DNA from: Candidatus Aenigmatarchaeota archaeon
GTDB taxonomy: Archaea > Aenigmatarchaeota > Aenigmatarchaeia > CG10238-14
Direction of reading: 5' to 3'
DNA: 12,565 nucleotides
Assembly: GCA_025058005.1 (NCBI GenBank)
Contig: JANXDN010000004.1
Span: 1-12,565 of the forward strand
Shown: piece by piece, positions 1 to 7,159 of the stretch
How positions within the stretch are numbered: the stretch's first letter is position 1
Layout of the letters: each line of letters starts with the position of its first letter
The notes under the pieces: generated by a model
Told to the model about the DNA's origin: nothing
What the model saw: the letters and a program-made list of their open reading frames with translations, nothing else
Database searches by the model: none
Program-made: the position numbers and the translations under genes

Positions 1-1670
1 TGGGAAGCGGACTGTTTGTTGATGTAGCTACAACAGTAGTTTGGTATCCTCAAAATGTTATGAAATTTTCATTAAATTTTTTCAATCACTTTGGCAATAT
101 TATAGACCCAGATGAAATTAACTTAACGGTTTATGATCCTGCAGATAATGTATATTTCTTTGTAAATAAAAACAGCCTCACGAAACAAAGCATTGGTTTT
201 TACACATACAACTATGCTATGCCGTTAAATTCCTCTACAGGAGCTTATAGAGCTGTGGTGACTGCAAGAAAAGATAATTTTGTGACGAGAGATGTATTTC
301 CGTTTAGAGTTGCTGCGGGTGGACCTTATGATGTTCGTTTAGAACTACTTAAAACCGAAGTGCCTATTGGAGATTATTTAGACTTTAATTTGATAATAGA
401 AAACAAGGGCGAAACATCTCAAGATGTTGATGTGGAGTATTGGATTAGTGATAGTTCTGGAAATATATATTATTATAATTCAGAAGCATTATACACTCCT
501 GCCTATAGCAACCAAACATTTCCAAGAAGGGCTTTTGTTTTTAGTACACAACAAACTGGTATGTATTGGTTAAATGTAAAAGTAACTTATGATTTAGTTC
601 AACAACCGATAAAGAAAAATGTAACATTTTTAGTTATACCTGCTGTTACAACTACTATACCCCCTGTTATGCCTGGTTTACCTGGCGTGCCACCTGCTCC
701 TGAAGTGCCTCCACTCGCTCCTGTAGTAGAAGAAGAAGCAATAAGCAAAATATCTATAGTGGAATATCCGATAGAAATAGGTGTGGAGAGTGGATGGTCG
801 AGATATCCAACAATTAAAGTAAAAAATATTGGAAACACTGTCCTGCATAATATAAAAATTTTAATTACTGGTATACCGAAAAAATGGTTTTTAATAGAAC
901 CAGAAGTGATAGATAGCTTAAGACTTAACGAAGTAGCGATATTTTCTTTGAGGATTACTGTCCCAAGTGGAGAAAAGACGAGAGAATATCCGTTTAAGAT
1001 AGTGGCGATAAGTAATGAGACGATTGATGAAAAAACAAGCGTTCTTTTTGTTTTCTCATCAAGAGAAGAATTACTTTGGTATGAATTGGAAAAGGTGAAG
1101 AGAAGTTATGAAAATTTGGTTAATAAAACTGAAGAAGCTAAAAAGGAGGGAAAAGATGTTTCTTCTGTGTTGCTGATTTTAGGTGAAGCAAAAAGAAACA
1201 TAGATGAAGCTGAAGATTTGCTTAAAAGAAAGGATTATGATAATGCTTTGGAAAAGATAATGGCTGCTAGTAATTTGATTGATAGAGCAAGAGAAATGTT
1301 ACCGAAATTGCCAAAAGCAAAACCTATGGTTTTACCTGGATTACCACTATCAACCTTTTTTGGCATATTAATAGTTTTAATTTTAGTTAGCGCAATAATA
1401 GTGTTTATGATAAGGAAAAAGATAATTGACTTGAAGAAACTTTTCAAGAAGGAAAAGAGTGAAACTGAAATGATTGCCGAAGCTCTGAAAAAAGAAGCGC
1501 CTGAAAAACAAGCATTGTTAGAAGAAAAAGAAAAGATTAACAAGGTTATAGCTTTATTGGATGCTGAAGTGAAAGAGGGAATTATATCAAAAGAAGCTTA
1601 TGATGAGTTGAAGAAGAGAAACTTGGAAAAGCTTGAAGAAATTGAAAGAAAGTTGGAAAAAATGAAATGA
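1..1670 (+). CDS. Surface-exposed single-TM protein, 5' truncated
   Basis: The reading frame is open from base 3, before the first ATG at 60, so the gene starts outside the window and 555 residues are visible. Two beta-rich, Ig-like stretches come first: about 300-640, resembling CARDB-type archaeal surface domains, and about 740-1065, with the 'KVKNIGNTVLHNIKI' look of a NEW3/CARDB fold. A Pro-rich linker lies between them (about 640-730, repeated PGLPGVPP-like text). A charged helical stretch follows (1070-1310), then a hydrophobic membrane segment at about 1340-1412 (FFGILIVLILVSAIIVFMI) followed by Lys/Arg, giving an outside-in topology. The cytoplasmic tail is a coiled coil ending in a short SHOCT-like helix pair (LDAEVKEGIISKEAYDELKKR). 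Domain names are from appearance only; the function is unknown, probably cell-surface. Moderately sure of architecture. Confidence 0.75.
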   Translation, partial: GSGLFVDVATTVVWYPQNVMKFSLNFFNHFGNIIDPDEINLTVYDPADNVYFFVNKNSLTKQSIGFYTYNYAMPLNSSTGAYRAVVTARKDNFVTRDVFPFRVAAGGPYDVRLELLKTEVPIGDYLDFNLIIENKGETSQDVDVEYWISDSSGNIYYYNSEALYTPAYSNQTFPRRAFVFSTQQTGMYWLNVKVTYDLVQQPIKKNVTFLVIPAVTTTIPPVMPGLPGVPPAPEVPPLAPVVEEEAISKISIVEYPIEIGVESGWSRYPTIKVKNIGNTVLHNIKILITGIPKKWFLIEPEVIDSLRLNEVAIFSLRITVPSGEKTREYPFKIVAISNETIDEKTSVLFVFSSREELLWYELEKVKRSYENLVNKTEEAKKEGKDVSSVLLILGEAKRNIDEAEDLLKRKDYDNALEKIMAASNLIDRAREMLPKLPKAKPMVLPGLPLSTFFGILIVLILVSAIIVFMIRKKIIDLKKLFKKEKSETEMIAEALKKEAPEKQALLEEKEKINKVIALLDAEVKEGIISKEAYDELKKRNLEKLEEIERKLEKMK

Positions 1671-1848
1671 TTTAGTTTTTGAATGAACGATTAAAAAGCT
1701 TGTATCGGTTTTTATAAAATTTTATTGATATTTGCCAATTAATGAAATTGGTTGTGTGTACAAAATTGTTTAGAATATCATAAATAGTTGGGATCGGCGT
1801 TTTTCTTTGGAAAAAATCGGAAATAAAAGAATTAGAGAAATATTGTAA
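1671..1848. other. Non-coding A+T-rich spacer
   Basis: No convincing gene is visible. A small inverted repeat, CCAATT (1735-1740) with AATTGG (1746-1751), could form a 6-bp hairpin, too weak to call a terminator. The stretch may include the decayed N-terminal part of the adjoining pseudogene, but stops in all forward frames prevent recognition. Confidence 0.4.
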
Positions 1849-2117
1849 GGGGATTTAGAAAAAAATACTTGTATTATGTTCACGTGCGTAGATTCCGATG
1901 ATAATGAAAACCAAGAGATATCTACATCAAAAGTAGTGTAACCTATACTGACCAAAATGGGGTCACAATAACAGTTTATGATGAATGCGCAAGAAATAGC
2001 CAACAACTAAATGAAATGTGGTGTTATGAAAGTCCTACAGGTTCTGTTAATTATGTCCCTAGGGTATTTGTGTATAATTGTTCCGAAGGCTGTTTAGATG
2101 GAGCGTGTAAAGGATAA
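1849..2117 (+). pseudogene. Frameshifted remnant of a Cys-rich archaeal surface domain
   Basis: Two forward frames join into one recognisable domain. Frame 1 (1849 to about 1917) reads ...TCVDSDDNENQEI and then hits TAA near 1939. Frame 3 from about 1920 to the TAA at 2115-2117 continues YIKSSVTYTDQNGVTITVYD, ECARNSQQLNEMWCYES and YNCSEGCLDGACKG. The pattern C-x-D-S-D-x, Y-x-K, D-x-C, L-x-E-x-x-C, C-x-x-G-C-x-x-G-x-C is one I associate with repeat domains at the C-termini of secreted or surface proteins of DPANN archaea. One base gained or lost at about 1915-1923 breaks the frame, and no start or signal peptide is visible upstream. It may be a relic or a sequencing error in a small gene; the upstream stop at 1846-1848 favours decay. 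Confidence 0.55.
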
Positions 2118-2161
2118 AATTTTACTATAGCTTTTTTAGTAGATTGAAGCAAATTCTCATA

Positions 2162-4822
2162 CTATTCTAAATAAATACCTGGCTTGCCAAACTTTGCCCT
2201 TTTAGCCTTACCTTCAGGATCATACTCTGCCTCGGATGATTTAAAGACGACAACTTTTTTAAAACCAAACTCTTTCTTCAAAAAATCCTTTGCCTCGTTG
2301 TAATAGTCAAACTCTTTTGGTGAAGCCACATACAAATATAAATTGTCTTTCTTTCCAGCAAGCTTAATAACCTCATTTAAATCTTCGCAGAGGTTTTTCA
2401 CAAACTCTTCTAACTGTAATACCTCTTTATCTATTTCTCTATCACTCTTCGGCCACTCGGATATAGAAACAAATTCTTTTTTTCCCATCGTTTGCCACAT
2501 TTCCTCACAAATGAAAGGTGTAAATGGGGAAAAACATTTGACCAAAACTTCAAGCGCATAATTTAATGCCTTACCAGGTTTTGTTCTTCTTAAATACCAC
2601 TGAATGTCGTTAATCATTAAATGTAACACTGTCACAGCCGACTTTGTTTTTAGATTTTCCAAATTCTCTGTAATTGTTTTTATGTGCTCCTGCATCCTTG
2701 AAGTTAACCATTTATCTAATATAGTCTCAGCTTTGCCTTTGTTATAGTTTTCTTTCAATATTTTGTAGATGTTATCAAGTTTATTTTTCCATACCAAGGT
2801 GGCTTTTTCTGTCCAATCCGGATCGTCCATACCTTCAGTAGAATCCATTAGAGTGATGCGCATTGCATCAGCACTATATTTATCTATAGCCTCTTGTATG
2901 GTAATGTAATTGCCTTTACTCTTAGACATTTTTTGACCATACATTTGTTGCATACCGTTTATGGTATAAGCTTTCGGCCATTTTTCAACATCATCAGACC
3001 AGATAGCTACATGATGAAAGATAGAGAAAGTAAGGTGATTAGGTATAAGCTCTTTTGCAGAACCGCGCATGTCTTGGCCATACCAATATTCAAATTCTTC
3101 TCTCATTTTCAAAAGCAAATCCTTGGTAATACCTTTGTTTGCTATTTTTTCAGGATTACCAACACCAAAGAAAACATAATCGAATATTTCATCTTTCAAA
3201 TAGTGCGACTCTATCTTATGCTCATTAATGTAGTGAGCAATAGTGTAAAATGCCATATAGATGACGCTATCCGATAATGTTTCAACGATCCACTCAGGGT
3301 CCCACGGTAGTCTTGTACCTAATCCGGACTTGCGTGCACAAGCCTTATCCTCCAACCACTCAACAACTTCTTCAAATTGTTTTCTTGCTTCTTCTGGATA
3401 AAATTTCATTTGATCAATACATTTTTTTGCAAGTTTTTTCCACTCAAAATCAGAAAACTTTAAAAACCACTGATTTTCTAAGATTTTTACATGGGTCTCA
3501 GTAGAACATCTGCAAACTACTTTGCCTGTTAATTCCCATATAGAAGACGCTATACCTTGATTTTTAAAATCATGAGCTAATTGTTTTTTACAACTACTCA
3601 CTTTTAAATTAGCATAGTTTTTTGTGTTTTCATTCAACACACCTTGATGAAACTCTTTCCTGTAAAGTTCATTTGTCGCTTTATCTAGTTGCTCTTTATC
3701 AAGCTGGCTTTGTACACCAAACTGCTTACAAAACTCTTCTGCTGGTATGCCCATTATGCTTGACGTGTTAATAATCTTTATAGGTTCGATTTTTTCTATA
3801 TCACTCAGCTTTATCCCATATTCTTTCTCGATCGCCTTTGTTTTTTTCAAATCTTGTAGTGCAATCCAGTCGTAAGGAGCGTGAGCTGGAACTGACATGA
3901 CAACTCCTGTAGCATTGTTCAAATCCACAAAGGAAGCAGGTAGTATTATTATTTCTTTTCCTGTCACAGGATTTTTGGCATATTTTCCCACCAAACTCCT
4001 GCCTTTAATTTTGTCTTTCACTTTAACATGATGTAATTGGTCTTTTAACTTCTCTATAGCCGTAGGAGTAATTATCCATTCTTCACCATCTACTTCTGCA
4101 ACTATATATTCGCTATCAGGCCTTATCCAAATATTAGTGACTCCAAAAACTGTTTCTGGTCTCAAGGTAGCTGCGGGTAAGATCTTGTCGTCAAACCTAA
4201 ATTTTATAATTACATACTCTATTGGACTTTCGCCCTCACCGACAAGCCTGTCATGATCACCTGTTGGACTCTGGCAGTGAGGACACCATACCACAGGATG
4301 AGTTGCTTGAGTAATATAACCTTTTTTTTTCAAATAGTTATATTGCCACTCTATAAAGCGGTTAAAAGTTGGGTCAATAGTTGTAAACTTTCTTCTCCAA
4401 TCAACAGATAAACCCAAGTTTTTGGCATCGTTTTCTATCCTCTTTTGCCAAAATCTAACAATGTATTTTGGGTCTTTGAATTTTTCTATTTCATCTTCAG
4501 AAATACCCTCTCTTAGTAATATCTGTTTTTGAGCATCATCACCTTTTTTTAGTCTTTCGGCCACGCCAAGTATTGGCTCTCCTGTAGCATGGAAACCAAA
4601 AGGAAATAGCACATTAAATCCTTGCATTCTTTTGAATCTTGCATATACATCTACTCTTGTTGCAGTAAAACTATGACCTAGATGTAAAGGGCCATTAACA
4701 TATGGGAAAGGAAATGTCACAAAACATTTTTTTCTTTTAGTTGGATTTGCTTCAAAAATACCTTTATTTAACCATCTCTTTTTCCATTTGTCCTCAATAG
4801 ACTTGTAATCAACAATAAACAT
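2162..4822 (-). CDS. leuS: Leucyl-tRNA synthetase, archaeal type
   Basis: Cytosolic class I enzyme that charges tRNA-Leu with leucine using ATP. The 886-residue product has the archaeal/eukaryotic arrangement: Rossmann fold with HLGH at 47-50 (HIGH signature), CPHC at 180-183 (likely zinc site), an editing (CP1) domain with the Thr-rich TLRPET at 219-224 and Asp318 in VPAHAPYDW (the conserved editing Asp), a second Cys cluster near 437-439, KMSKS at 631-635, then the helical anticodon-binding domain and a C-terminal domain ending KPGIYLE. It is somewhat shorter than the 950-plus residues I recall for Pyrococcus-type enzymes. The editing domain looks intact, so hydrolysis of mischarged tRNA is expected. 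It is divergent from tRNA-Arg, with only 50 bases between ATG and tRNA. The ATG is supported by the usual N-terminal sequence preceding the HIGH region. Confidence 0.97.
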   Translation of the reverse strand: MFIVDYKSIEDKWKKRWLNKGIFEANPTKRKKCFVTFPFPYVNGPLHLGHSFTATRVDVYARFKRMQGFNVLFPFGFHATGEPILGVAERLKKGDDAQKQILLREGISEDEIEKFKDPKYIVRFWQKRIENDAKNLGLSVDWRRKFTTIDPTFNRFIEWQYNYLKKKGYITQATHPVVWCPHCQSPTGDHDRLVGEGESPIEYVIIKFRFDDKILPAATLRPETVFGVTNIWIRPDSEYIVAEVDGEEWIITPTAIEKLKDQLHHVKVKDKIKGRSLVGKYAKNPVTGKEIIILPASFVDLNNATGVVMSVPAHAPYDWIALQDLKKTKAIEKEYGIKLSDIEKIEPIKIINTSSIMGIPAEEFCKQFGVQSQLDKEQLDKATNELYRKEFHQGVLNENTKNYANLKVSSCKKQLAHDFKNQGIASSIWELTGKVVCRCSTETHVKILENQWFLKFSDFEWKKLAKKCIDQMKFYPEEARKQFEEVVEWLEDKACARKSGLGTRLPWDPEWIVETLSDSVIYMAFYTIAHYINEHKIESHYLKDEIFDYVFFGVGNPEKIANKGITKDLLLKMREEFEYWYGQDMRGSAKELIPNHLTFSIFHHVAIWSDDVEKWPKAYTINGMQQMYGQKMSKSKGNYITIQEAIDKYSADAMRITLMDSTEGMDDPDWTEKATLVWKNKLDNIYKILKENYNKGKAETILDKWLTSRMQEHIKTITENLENLKTKSAVTVLHLMINDIQWYLRRTKPGKALNYALEVLVKCFSPFTPFICEEMWQTMGKKEFVSISEWPKSDREIDKEVLQLEEFVKNLCEDLNEVIKLAGKKDNLYLYVASPKEFDYYNEAKDFLKKEFGFKKVVVFKSSEAEYDPEGKAKRAKFGKPGIYLE

Positions 4823-4872
4823 CGCCTTTATAAATTATTTCAATTTAAAATTTAAAATTTATTAGCAAAATT
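4823..4872. promoter_or_regulatory. Shared divergent promoter of leuS and tRNA-Arg
   Basis: The 50-base gap is almost all A/T and contains a near-palindromic repeat of TTTAAAATTT (about 4844-4860). Read on + it sits at TATA-box distance from the tRNA 5' end at 4873; read on - it sits about 25-30 bases from the leuS ATG, which would give a leaderless or very short-leadered mRNA. A further TTTATAAA lies at 4827-4834. Inferred from composition and spacing only. Confidence 0.4.
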
Positions 4873-4947
4873 GGACCCGTAGCTCAGCTTGGATAGAGCG
4901 GCTGCCTTCTAAGCAGATGGTCGAGGGTTCAAATCCCTCCGGGTCCA
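4873..4947 (+). tRNA. tRNA-Arg (anticodon UCU)
   Basis: Complete cloverleaf. The acceptor stem is GGACCCG (4873-4879) with CGGGTCC (4940-4946) and discriminator A at 4947. The D arm is GCTC...GAGC. The anticodon arm has stem CTGC/GCAG and loop CTTCTAA, giving anticodon TCT, which reads AGA. The T arm is GAGGG-TTCAAAT-CCCTC. The top pair of the anticodon stem (27-43) is G·A. No intron is seen, and CCA is not encoded (CCTC follows A73), so it must be added by CCA-adding enzyme. Convergent with the small zinc-ribbon gene 32 bases downstream. Confidence 0.97.
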
Positions 4948-4979
4948 CCTCTTAGAAATAAAAGACTGCCCTGACAACA

Positions 4980-5141
4980 TTAAAACTTTTTGTGTTTCTG
5001 GTAGCATTCTCTACAATATACAGGCCTACCTTCCTTTGGTTTAAAAGGAACTTGGGTTTCCTTTCCACAATCAGAGCATGTCGCTCTGTGCATTTTTTTA
5101 GCACCAAATCTACTCTGCCCTAATTTTTTGTTAAATACCAT
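4980..5141 (-). CDS. 53-residue CxxC...CxxC zinc-ribbon protein
   Basis: The minus strand encodes 53 residues starting MVFNKKLGQS and ending YQKHKKF. Two CxxC pairs (C22/C25 in TCSDCGKE and C43/C46 in VYCRECYQKH) flank a VPFKPKEGRPVYC segment. This matches a small family of zinc-binding proteins I recall from DPANN archaea and also CPR bacteria, usually annotated only as zinc-ribbon domain; the function is unknown, with nucleic-acid or ribosome binding as guesses. The ATG at 5141 is preceded, 8 bases upstream, by GGGTGA, a good archaeal Shine-Dalgarno, which decides the start over two in-frame GTGs just upstream. It is too short for ordinary ORF thresholds. Confidence 0.85.
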   Translation of the reverse strand: MVFNKKLGQSRFGAKKMHRATCSDCGKETQVPFKPKEGRPVYCRECYQKHKKF

Positions 5142-5165
5142 CTTCACATTCACCCTTTTTGTTTA

Positions 5166-5206
5166 TTAAGAAAGAGTGTTAGCAAAAGCTAAAGCCTCTT
5201 TCTTTA
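5166..5206. repeat. Strong stem-loop in the divergent spacer
   Basis: TAAGAAAGAG (5167-5176) is the exact reverse complement of CTCTTTCTTA (5196-5205), and inside it TTAGC (5179-5183) pairs with GCTAA (5188-5192) around an AAAA tetraloop, leaving a TG/AGC internal loop. It lies upstream of the zinc-ribbon gene (- strand leader) and of the rnp4 operon promoter (+ strand). It could be a structured 5' leader, a small RNA or a terminator; no K-turn, C/D or H/ACA signature is visible. Confidence 0.6.
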
Positions 5207-5228
5207 GAATATATTGTGTGGGTTTGCA

Positions 5229-5242
5229 ATTATAAATATATG
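5229..5242 (+). promoter_or_regulatory. Probable TATA box of the rnp4-UPF0147 operon
   Basis: ATTATAAATATATG is a good archaeal TATA-like element. Starting 25 or so bases downstream would give a leader of about 30-35 bases before the rnp4 ATG at 5295; no clear Shine-Dalgarno precedes that ATG. Inferred. Confidence 0.4.
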
Positions 5243-5294
5243 TTTTTGGTAAACAATTTAGCAATCATAAAAATTTGTCTTTACTAAAAATTAA

Positions 5295-5627
5295 ATGGTG
5301 AAAAGAGGTAAAAAACCACGCTGGCAAATAGAAATAGCCAAAGAAAGGATAAAAATCTTGTTTAATTTAGCAAAATCTAACGTAGATGCTCACCCTGAGA
5401 GAGCAAGAAGATATATAGAGATTGCGAGAAAAATAGGGTTAAGATACAACATAAGGTTTGATAGGCAAAAGAAAAAAAGCTTTTGCAAAAAATGCAACAC
5501 ACCTTTTATTGTTGGTAAAACATGCATTTATAGGCTTGATAGTAAGAGAAAAACGCTAAATATTATATGTAAAAATTGCGGTAATATTATAAGAAATCCT
5601 TACAAAGGTAGGAAGAATGGAAAGTAA
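5295..5627 (+). CDS. rnp4: Ribonuclease P protein component 4 (Rpr2/Rpp21 family)
   Basis: Protein subunit of archaeal RNase P, the ribonucleoprotein that removes 5' leaders from pre-tRNAs; in the family it works as a pair with Rpp29. The 110-residue product has the expected layout: a basic N-terminal helical half (RYIEIARKIGLRYNIRF) and a C-terminal zinc ribbon with C64/C67 (FCKKCN) and C92/C95 (ICKNCG). Length is normal for the family. It is first in a long co-directional operon of translation genes and overlaps the next gene by 11 bases. Confidence 0.95.
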   Translation: MVKRGKKPRWQIEIAKERIKILFNLAKSNVDAHPERARRYIEIARKIGLRYNIRFDRQKKKSFCKKCNTPFIVGKTCIYRLDSKRKTLNIICKNCGNIIRNPYKGRKNGK

Positions 5628-5868
5628 TGTAAATATTAAACTAATTCTTTTCGGGTTGGCTGTAGTGTTTATTGCTGTGTTTGTGTTGGTTTACATATTT
5701 GATAACCTTTACAAGATAAAAATTCTATGTGAAAAGAATGGGGTTAATGTATGTAAAATAAATACTTTTCATCTAATAATTTTGATGTTATTGCTCATAG
5801 CCGGTGGTTTAGTTATAGTAGTTTCGACTACTGCATACATACTGCTGTCGGGGAGAAAAGAGGTGTAA
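5617..5868 (+). CDS. Small two-TM protein of unknown function
   Basis: 83 residues with two hydrophobic segments, about 8-29 (KLILFGLAVVFIAVFVLVYIF) and about 53-77, joined by a loop of about 20 residues with two Cys (LCEKNGVNVCKI). Short charged ends. I do not recognise it. The start ATG overlaps rnp4 and has AGGAAG just before it, and the stop lies three bases ahead of the rps19e GTG, so it is embedded in the operon and translated with it. The spacing and clean codon structure argue that it is a real gene although soluble translation factors surround it. Confidence 0.75.
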   Translation: MESNVNIKLILFGLAVVFIAVFVLVYIFDNLYKIKILCEKNGVNVCKINTFHLIILMLLLIAGGLVIVVSTTAYILLSGRKEV

Positions 5869-5871
5869 TAA

Positions 5872-6300
5872 GTGAGGAAATTGATAATGCAAGTAAAAAG
5901 TCAAGACTTTGTTAAAAAGTGTTCTGAAGAATTGAAAAAAATTAAAGAAATAAAAATGCCAGAATGGGCGAAATATGCTAAAACTGGATCTCATAGAAAA
6001 TATCCGCCGCACCAAGAAGACTGGTGGTATATAAGGGCTGCTTCATTACTTAGAAGAATTGCTTTGGATGGTCCTGTTGGTGTCTCAAGGCTTAGAACAT
6101 TTTACGGAGGTAGGAAGGAGAGGGGACACAAACCAGAAAAATTTAGAAAAGCCGGAGGAAATGCTATAAGAAAAATATTACAACAACTTCAAATGGCTGG
6201 ACTTGTAGAGCAAAGTAAACAAGGCAGAAAAGGTAGGGTGTTAACAGAAAAAGGGAAAAGATTTATTGCTAAGATGATAGAGGAAATAAAAAATGTCTGA
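5872..6300 (+). CDS. rps19e: 30S ribosomal protein S19e
   Basis: Small-subunit protein found only in archaea and eukaryotes. The 142-residue product contains the family signatures PEWAKYAKTGSHRKYPP, DWWYIRAASLLRRIA, GPVGVSRLRTFYGG and the basic GRVLTEKGKRFI C-terminus of a winged-helix-like fold. The GTG start at 5872 is placed 6 bases after AGGTG (5861-5865), typical Shine-Dalgarno spacing; an in-frame ATG at 5887 is possible but lacks this. Overlaps the next gene by 8 bases. S19e next to a PDCD5-family gene is a common archaeal arrangement. Confidence 0.97.
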   Translation: MRKLIMQVKSQDFVKKCSEELKKIKEIKMPEWAKYAKTGSHRKYPPHQEDWWYIRAASLLRRIALDGPVGVSRLRTFYGGRKERGHKPEKFRKAGGNAIRKILQQLQMAGLVEQSKQGRKGRVLTEKGKRFIAKMIEEIKNV

Positions 6301-6553
6301 ATTGGAAGATATTGAGAAGATTAAAGAAATGGAGAGGGTTAAAAAGATTATCTTAGGTAGAATTCTAACTAAGGAAGCAAGTGAGAGATTGGCGAGGCTA
6401 AAAATTGTAAAGCCAGAACTAGCTAACCAACTAGAGATATATCTTGTGAAGCTTTACCAAGCAGGTCAAATAAAAAGAGTTATAGATGATAATCAAATGA
6501 AAAATATATTGTCGCAAATTTCCGAAAGGAAAGAATTTAGAATTAGGAGATGA
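6293..6553 (+). CDS. DNA-binding PDCD5-family protein
   Basis: 86 residues, largely helical and basic at the C-terminus. The family signature is clear: LTKEASERLARLKIVKPELANQLEIYLVKLYQAGQI followed by RVIDDNQMKNIL (quoted in parts; about residues 25-70). Archaeal members bind double-stranded DNA; their cellular role is poorly known. It is slightly short at the N-terminus, where many members have a longer acidic/basic extension. Begins inside the 3' end of rps19e with GAGG upstream, and its stop overlaps the start region of rpl37ae, indicating coupled translation. Confidence 0.93.
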   Translation: MSELEDIEKIKEMERVKKIILGRILTKEASERLARLKIVKPELANQLEIYLVKLYQAGQIKRVIDDNQMKNILSQISERKEFRIRR

Positions 6554-6555
6554 AT

Positions 6556-6786
6556 ATGGGGAGAACAAAAAAGGTAGGTGTTACTGGTAGGTTTGGAGCG
6601 AGATATGGGGCAAGAATAAAGGAAGATGTGAGGGAAATAGAAAAATTGCAAAAACAAAAACATGAATGCCCTAGTTGCAAAAAAAAGGCTTTGAAGAGAG
6701 TAGCTGCTGGTATATGGCAGTGTAAAAGATGTAAAATAAAGTTTGCTGGGGGAGCTTATTTACCAAGAAAAGAGGTGGTTGTATGA
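6556..6786 (+). CDS. rpl37ae: 50S ribosomal protein L37Ae
   Basis: Zinc-ribbon large-subunit protein of archaea and eukaryotes (L43e). From the chosen ATG it has 76 residues: MGRTKKVGVTGRFGARYG at the N-terminus, then C38/C41 (HECPSCKK) and C56/C59 (QCKRCK) with the family motif FAGGAYLP. An upstream in-frame ATG at 6550 overlaps the preceding TGA, but GGAG (6546-6549) abuts it; the ATG at 6556 lies 6 bases after GGAG and gives the standard MGRTKKV start. Ends in an ATGA overlap with rpoP. Confidence 0.95.
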   Translation: MGRTKKVGVTGRFGARYGARIKEDVREIEKLQKQKHECPSCKKKALKRVAAGIWQCKRCKIKFAGGAYLPRKEVVV

Positions 6787-6911
6787 GTTATAAATGTTTA
6801 CAGTGTAAGAAAACTGTTGAAAAAATAGAAGGAAGGGTTAGATGTCCTTATTGCGGATATAGAATATTTGTCAAAACAAGACCAAAAATAGTGAAAAGAG
6901 TAAAAGCTTGA
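6783..6911 (+). CDS. rpoP: DNA-directed RNA polymerase subunit P (Rpb12-like)
   Basis: 42-residue subunit of archaeal RNA polymerase. It reads MSYKCLQCKKTVEKIEG, then RCPYCGYRIFVKTRP and a basic tail. C5/C8 and C21/C24 form the zinc ribbon and the YRI/RP C-terminal motif is characteristic. Length is normal. ATG overlaps the rpl37ae stop (ATGA), so the two are translationally coupled. The rpl37ae-rpoP-pcc1-pfdB order is a widely conserved archaeal cluster. Confidence 0.95.
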   Translation: MSYKCLQCKKTVEKIEGRVRCPYCGYRIFVKTRPKIVKRVKA

Positions 6912-6943
6912 TTTTTTAAATTAATTTTGGATAAATAGTAATA
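6912..6943 (+). promoter_or_regulatory. Possible internal TATA box ahead of pcc1
   Basis: The largest gap inside the operon (32 bases) begins TTTTTTAAATTAATTTT. Its centre is about 25 bases before the pcc1 ATG at 6944, the spacing expected for transcription starting at the ATG, and no Shine-Dalgarno is present. A leaderless internal transcript is an inference; the T-run could equally be a weak terminator after rpoP. Confidence 0.35.
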
Positions 6944-7159
6944 ATGAAAGTAATATTGGAAATTGCATCAAAAAATGCTGAAAGCATAAGAAAAAGCCTA
7001 GAGCCTGACGCAAAAAGCAATGAAAACGTGAAAATAAAATTCAAAAATAGAAAAGATAAACTGCTAATAGAAATAGAAGGAGATAAAATAGGGCATATAA
7101 AGGGAATAATAAATTCTTATTTAACCTTAATAAATGTGTTAAAGGAAATGGGTGAATGA
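6944..7159 (+). CDS. pcc1: KEOPS complex Pcc1-like subunit
   Basis: 71-residue small alpha/beta protein: MKVILEIASKNAESIRKSLEPD, NVKIKFKNRKDKLLIEIEGD, then a C-terminal helix (INSYLTLINVLKEMG). This is the size and layout of archaeal Pcc1, the dimerisation subunit of KEOPS, which makes the t6A37 modification in ANN-decoding tRNAs with Kae1, Bud32 and Cgi121. Position between rpoP and pfdB is the usual one. The GGTGA before its stop serves the next gene. Assignment rests on layout and context more than on a hard motif. Confidence 0.85.
   Translation: MKVILEIASKNAESIRKSLEPDAKSNENVKIKFKNRKDKLLIEIEGDKIGHIKGIINSYLTLINVLKEMGE

Noticed and set aside
1770..2006. Minus-strand open frame of 78 residues in the leuS-upstream spacer
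   Set aside because: No recognisable domain, no Shine-Dalgarno, and the plus strand here carries the recognisable Cys-rich remnant, so it is a shadow.
2343..3504. Plus-strand frames of 72-127 residues opposite leuS
   Set aside because: They are antisense to a complete, motif-bearing synthetase gene.
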